This document shows positions 62,645-64,000 of a stretch of 64,000 nt of DNA, piece by piece. The translations under genes were made by a program, and so were the position numbers. Source of the stretch: Alkalimarinus coralli (GTDB lineage: Bacteria; Pseudomonadota; Gammaproteobacteria; Pseudomonadales; Oleiphilaceae); contig NZ_CP096016.1 of assembly GCF_023650515.1 (NCBI RefSeq), positions 4,032,001 through 4,096,000 of the forward strand, given 5' to 3'. Positions within the stretch are counted from its first letter, which is position 1. Each line of letters begins with the position of its first letter. Under the pieces are notes generated by a model that did no database searches, was not told the origin of the DNA, and was given only the letters and a program-made list of their open reading frames with translations.

Positions 62645-63032
62645 AAGTCGCTAGTTTGTCAATAGCACGAGTTTGAACGAAGCGCGTCGTGGCACCCATG
62701 CCTAAATATAAACTGTTTTGGCTGTCATGAAGTACACCTGATTTTAGTTGTGTTGTGCTACTTCAAAATGAAGTGCTTCAGTCACCCATCAGGATCAAGG
62801 CTAAACGGCTGAGCCCCATAACGCGCAAAGCCGCTTACCCCTGGTATATTCATACCCCATTAAATAATCAGTACCCCTGCATAGCTAATTGGTACAGAGT
62901 TAAAGACTCGAAGTCAGTCTCCGGAGAGCTTATGCAGAGGGCACTCCATTAAACCAAATTAGGTTCAGGCGAAGGATATTCAGAGCCCTAGGTTAACCAT
63001 ACCCCTTTTGATCTCATCGCCTGAAAAGCTGT
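62645..63032 (-). ncRNA. Non-coding region beside IS110 copy 2; candidate guide RNA region
   Basis: Unchanged copy of 57486-57873, including the 9-bp stem TTCAGGCGA/TCGCCTGAA. The perfect conservation of a non-coding stretch is expected from recent duplication and says nothing by itself about function. No protein gene is supported here. Confidence 0.4.
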
Positions 63033-64000
63033 TTAACCAAATGCGAGTTTAATATCAAACATCGTTTTCTCCTTGAGCATGTGATAACACGCTCTCGTTA
63101 ATTTATTGGCTATCGCTTTCTTGGCAACCATTGTTGGTGATTTCTTCAGCCTGCGTTGATAGGCTCGTTTTATATCAGTATTCCAGATAGATGCATAATG
63201 TGCTGCTTCAACAAAAGCCATTGCTAAATATCTATTTCCGTTCTTCGTATTTCCTTTCCCTTTTGATTTACCATTGCTGACCTTATCGGAAGGCACACAA
63301 CGAGCATAAGATGAATAATTTCCAACACGAGGAAAACGCTCAATTGGTCCAGTCTCAAGCAAAATGGTCATCGCCAGTATTTTTCCAACGCCAGGGATAC
63401 TAAGTAGAATTGAATACAATTCCCCTTGCTGGCATTCTCTGAGAACAAAATTTTCTATCGTAGTAATTTGCTGAGAGAGTTTTTTCATCATATGCCACTC
63501 AGTCAACGCAGTTAGTTGCGCTGCGCTTGTTGAAAAGTGAGCTTTCAGTTCTGCTTCTGTAAGATGTTTTATCTTATTCGCATTAAGCCTCTCACCTGTG
63601 TGCCGGTTAATCATGCTTTGTAAACTAAGGTGATGAGCGGTTCGTTGCTTAACCAGCAAGAGCCTTCTCCTTAGTAGATCGCGAATAGCACGTAAAGCTT
63701 TAGGGTAAATATATCCCGTAGGAAGTATGCCTAATCTTAGTAGGTGAGCTAAATAACGCGCATCCGTTAAATCATTCGTGTATTTCAATCCGCTGTATTG
63801 TTGAATGGCAAGCGTATTAGCTAGATGAACTGGATAGCCTTCATCCATTAGACCATCAACAAGCCAATACCAATTGTATGTCGATTCAACAACTATTCCG
63901 AAAATGTCTGATTGGTAGGGTGCTAGTAGTTTAGAGATATCATTGAGATCATTATCTAAACGCTTTTCTTGAACAATAGTATCGTTATCGTTGATTAACG
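63033..64000 (-). CDS. IS110-family transposase, copy 2 (cut by window end)
   Basis: The same transposase as at 57874-58890, with no difference seen over the 968 bases available. The start codon would lie 49 bases beyond the window. Catalytic Glu, the TNDLTDAR Asp pair and the Transposase_20 segments are present. It follows the second cassette in the same order and orientation as copy 1, so the cassette and the element were duplicated as a unit or repeatedly joined. Confidence 0.9.
   Translation of the reverse strand, partial: LINDNDTIVQEKRLDNDLNDISKLLAPYQSDIFGIVVESTYNWYWLVDGLMDEGYPVHLANTLAIQQYSGLKYTNDLTDARYLAHLLRLGILPTGYIYPKALRAIRDLLRRRLLLVKQRTAHHLSLQSMINRHTGERLNANKIKHLTEAELKAHFSTSAAQLTALTEWHMMKKLSQQITTIENFVLRECQQGELYSILLSIPGVGKILAMTILLETGPIERFPRVGNYSSYARCVPSDKVSNGKSKGKGNTKNGNRYLAMAFVEAAHYASIWNTDIKRAYQRRLKKSPTMVAKKAIANKLTRACYHMLKEKTMFDIKLAFG

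Larger units (their letters stand above)
62441..64000. repeat. Right conserved flank of the cassette, copy B
   Basis: Counterpart of 57282-58841. It starts within the partner gene, becomes identical after about 105 bases and continues to the end of the window. Its true extent is unknown. Confidence 0.88.

Overview
The window is chromosomal DNA of a Gram-negative gammaproteobacterium, probably a marine relative of the Pseudomonadales/Oceanospirillales. The evidence is gene content and order. The run lpxL-like, trkH, trkA, rsmB, fmt, def, tsaP-like LysM gene, dprA, tsaC, hemF, aroE closely follows the near-origin region of Pseudomonas (PA0011-PA0025, from memory). An aa3-type cytochrome oxidase/haem A operon, a PA4642-family gene, prlC and yheV point the same way. 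Genus cannot be decided from the window alone.

Layout. 1-13.3 kb: lipid A-type acyltransferase, potassium uptake (trkA/trkH) with translation-modifying genes (rsmB, fmt, def) on the minus strand, then tsaP-like, dprA, tsaC, hemF and aroE on the plus strand. 13.5-22.2 kb: a motA/motB stator pair, PA4642-family gene, gamma-carbonic anhydrase, oligopeptidase A, yheV, an acyltransferase and a MATE exporter, with small palindromic repeats in the gaps. 22.4-30.6 kb: cytochrome c oxidase operon coxB-ctaD-ctaG-coxC, then surf1, a Sco-like gene, ctaA and ctaB, covering subunits, copper delivery and haem A synthesis. 30.6-43.6 kb: accessory genes, namely a MITE-like element, a PAS/degenerate GGDEF protein, a DUF4123 adaptor plus 720-aa putative type VI secretion (T6SS) cargo followed by two tandem SUMF1-domain lipoproteins (one frameshifted in a C8 tract), an AraC regulator divergent from an alkylsulfatase, an HD-GYP protein and a class-VIII-type esterase. 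44-52 kb: an IS1182-family element, a lipoprotein, a large hybrid histidine kinase, a membrane protein and a stand-alone receiver.

The most interesting region is 52.3-64.0 kb. A 1508-aa VasX/BTH_I2691-like putative T6SS effector ends tail-to-tail with a minus-strand gene that I infer to be its immunity partner. About 5.2 kb downstream the end of this module recurs as an orphan cassette. It has a 317-bp near-identical piece of the effector, a diverged effector tip, a diverged partner C-terminus, then the near-identical partner N-terminus and an identical IS110-family element. In both copies the variable toxin tip and variable partner C-terminus lie back to back between conserved flanks, so one exchange could replace both halves of a toxin/immunity pair. 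The orphan tip has no credible start and is in frame with the full-length gene. Recombination at the 317-bp repeats would join it to the effector and delete 5175 bp. The second IS110 copy runs off the window end, so the array may continue.

Small repeats organise the insertions. A GTAG-headed REP-like palindrome occurs several times, and both identical IS1182 copies sit at the same position within it, each flanked by CGAAG. No T6SS structural genes, CRISPR array, tRNA or rRNA gene was recognised. All family assignments are from reading motifs; no database search was run.
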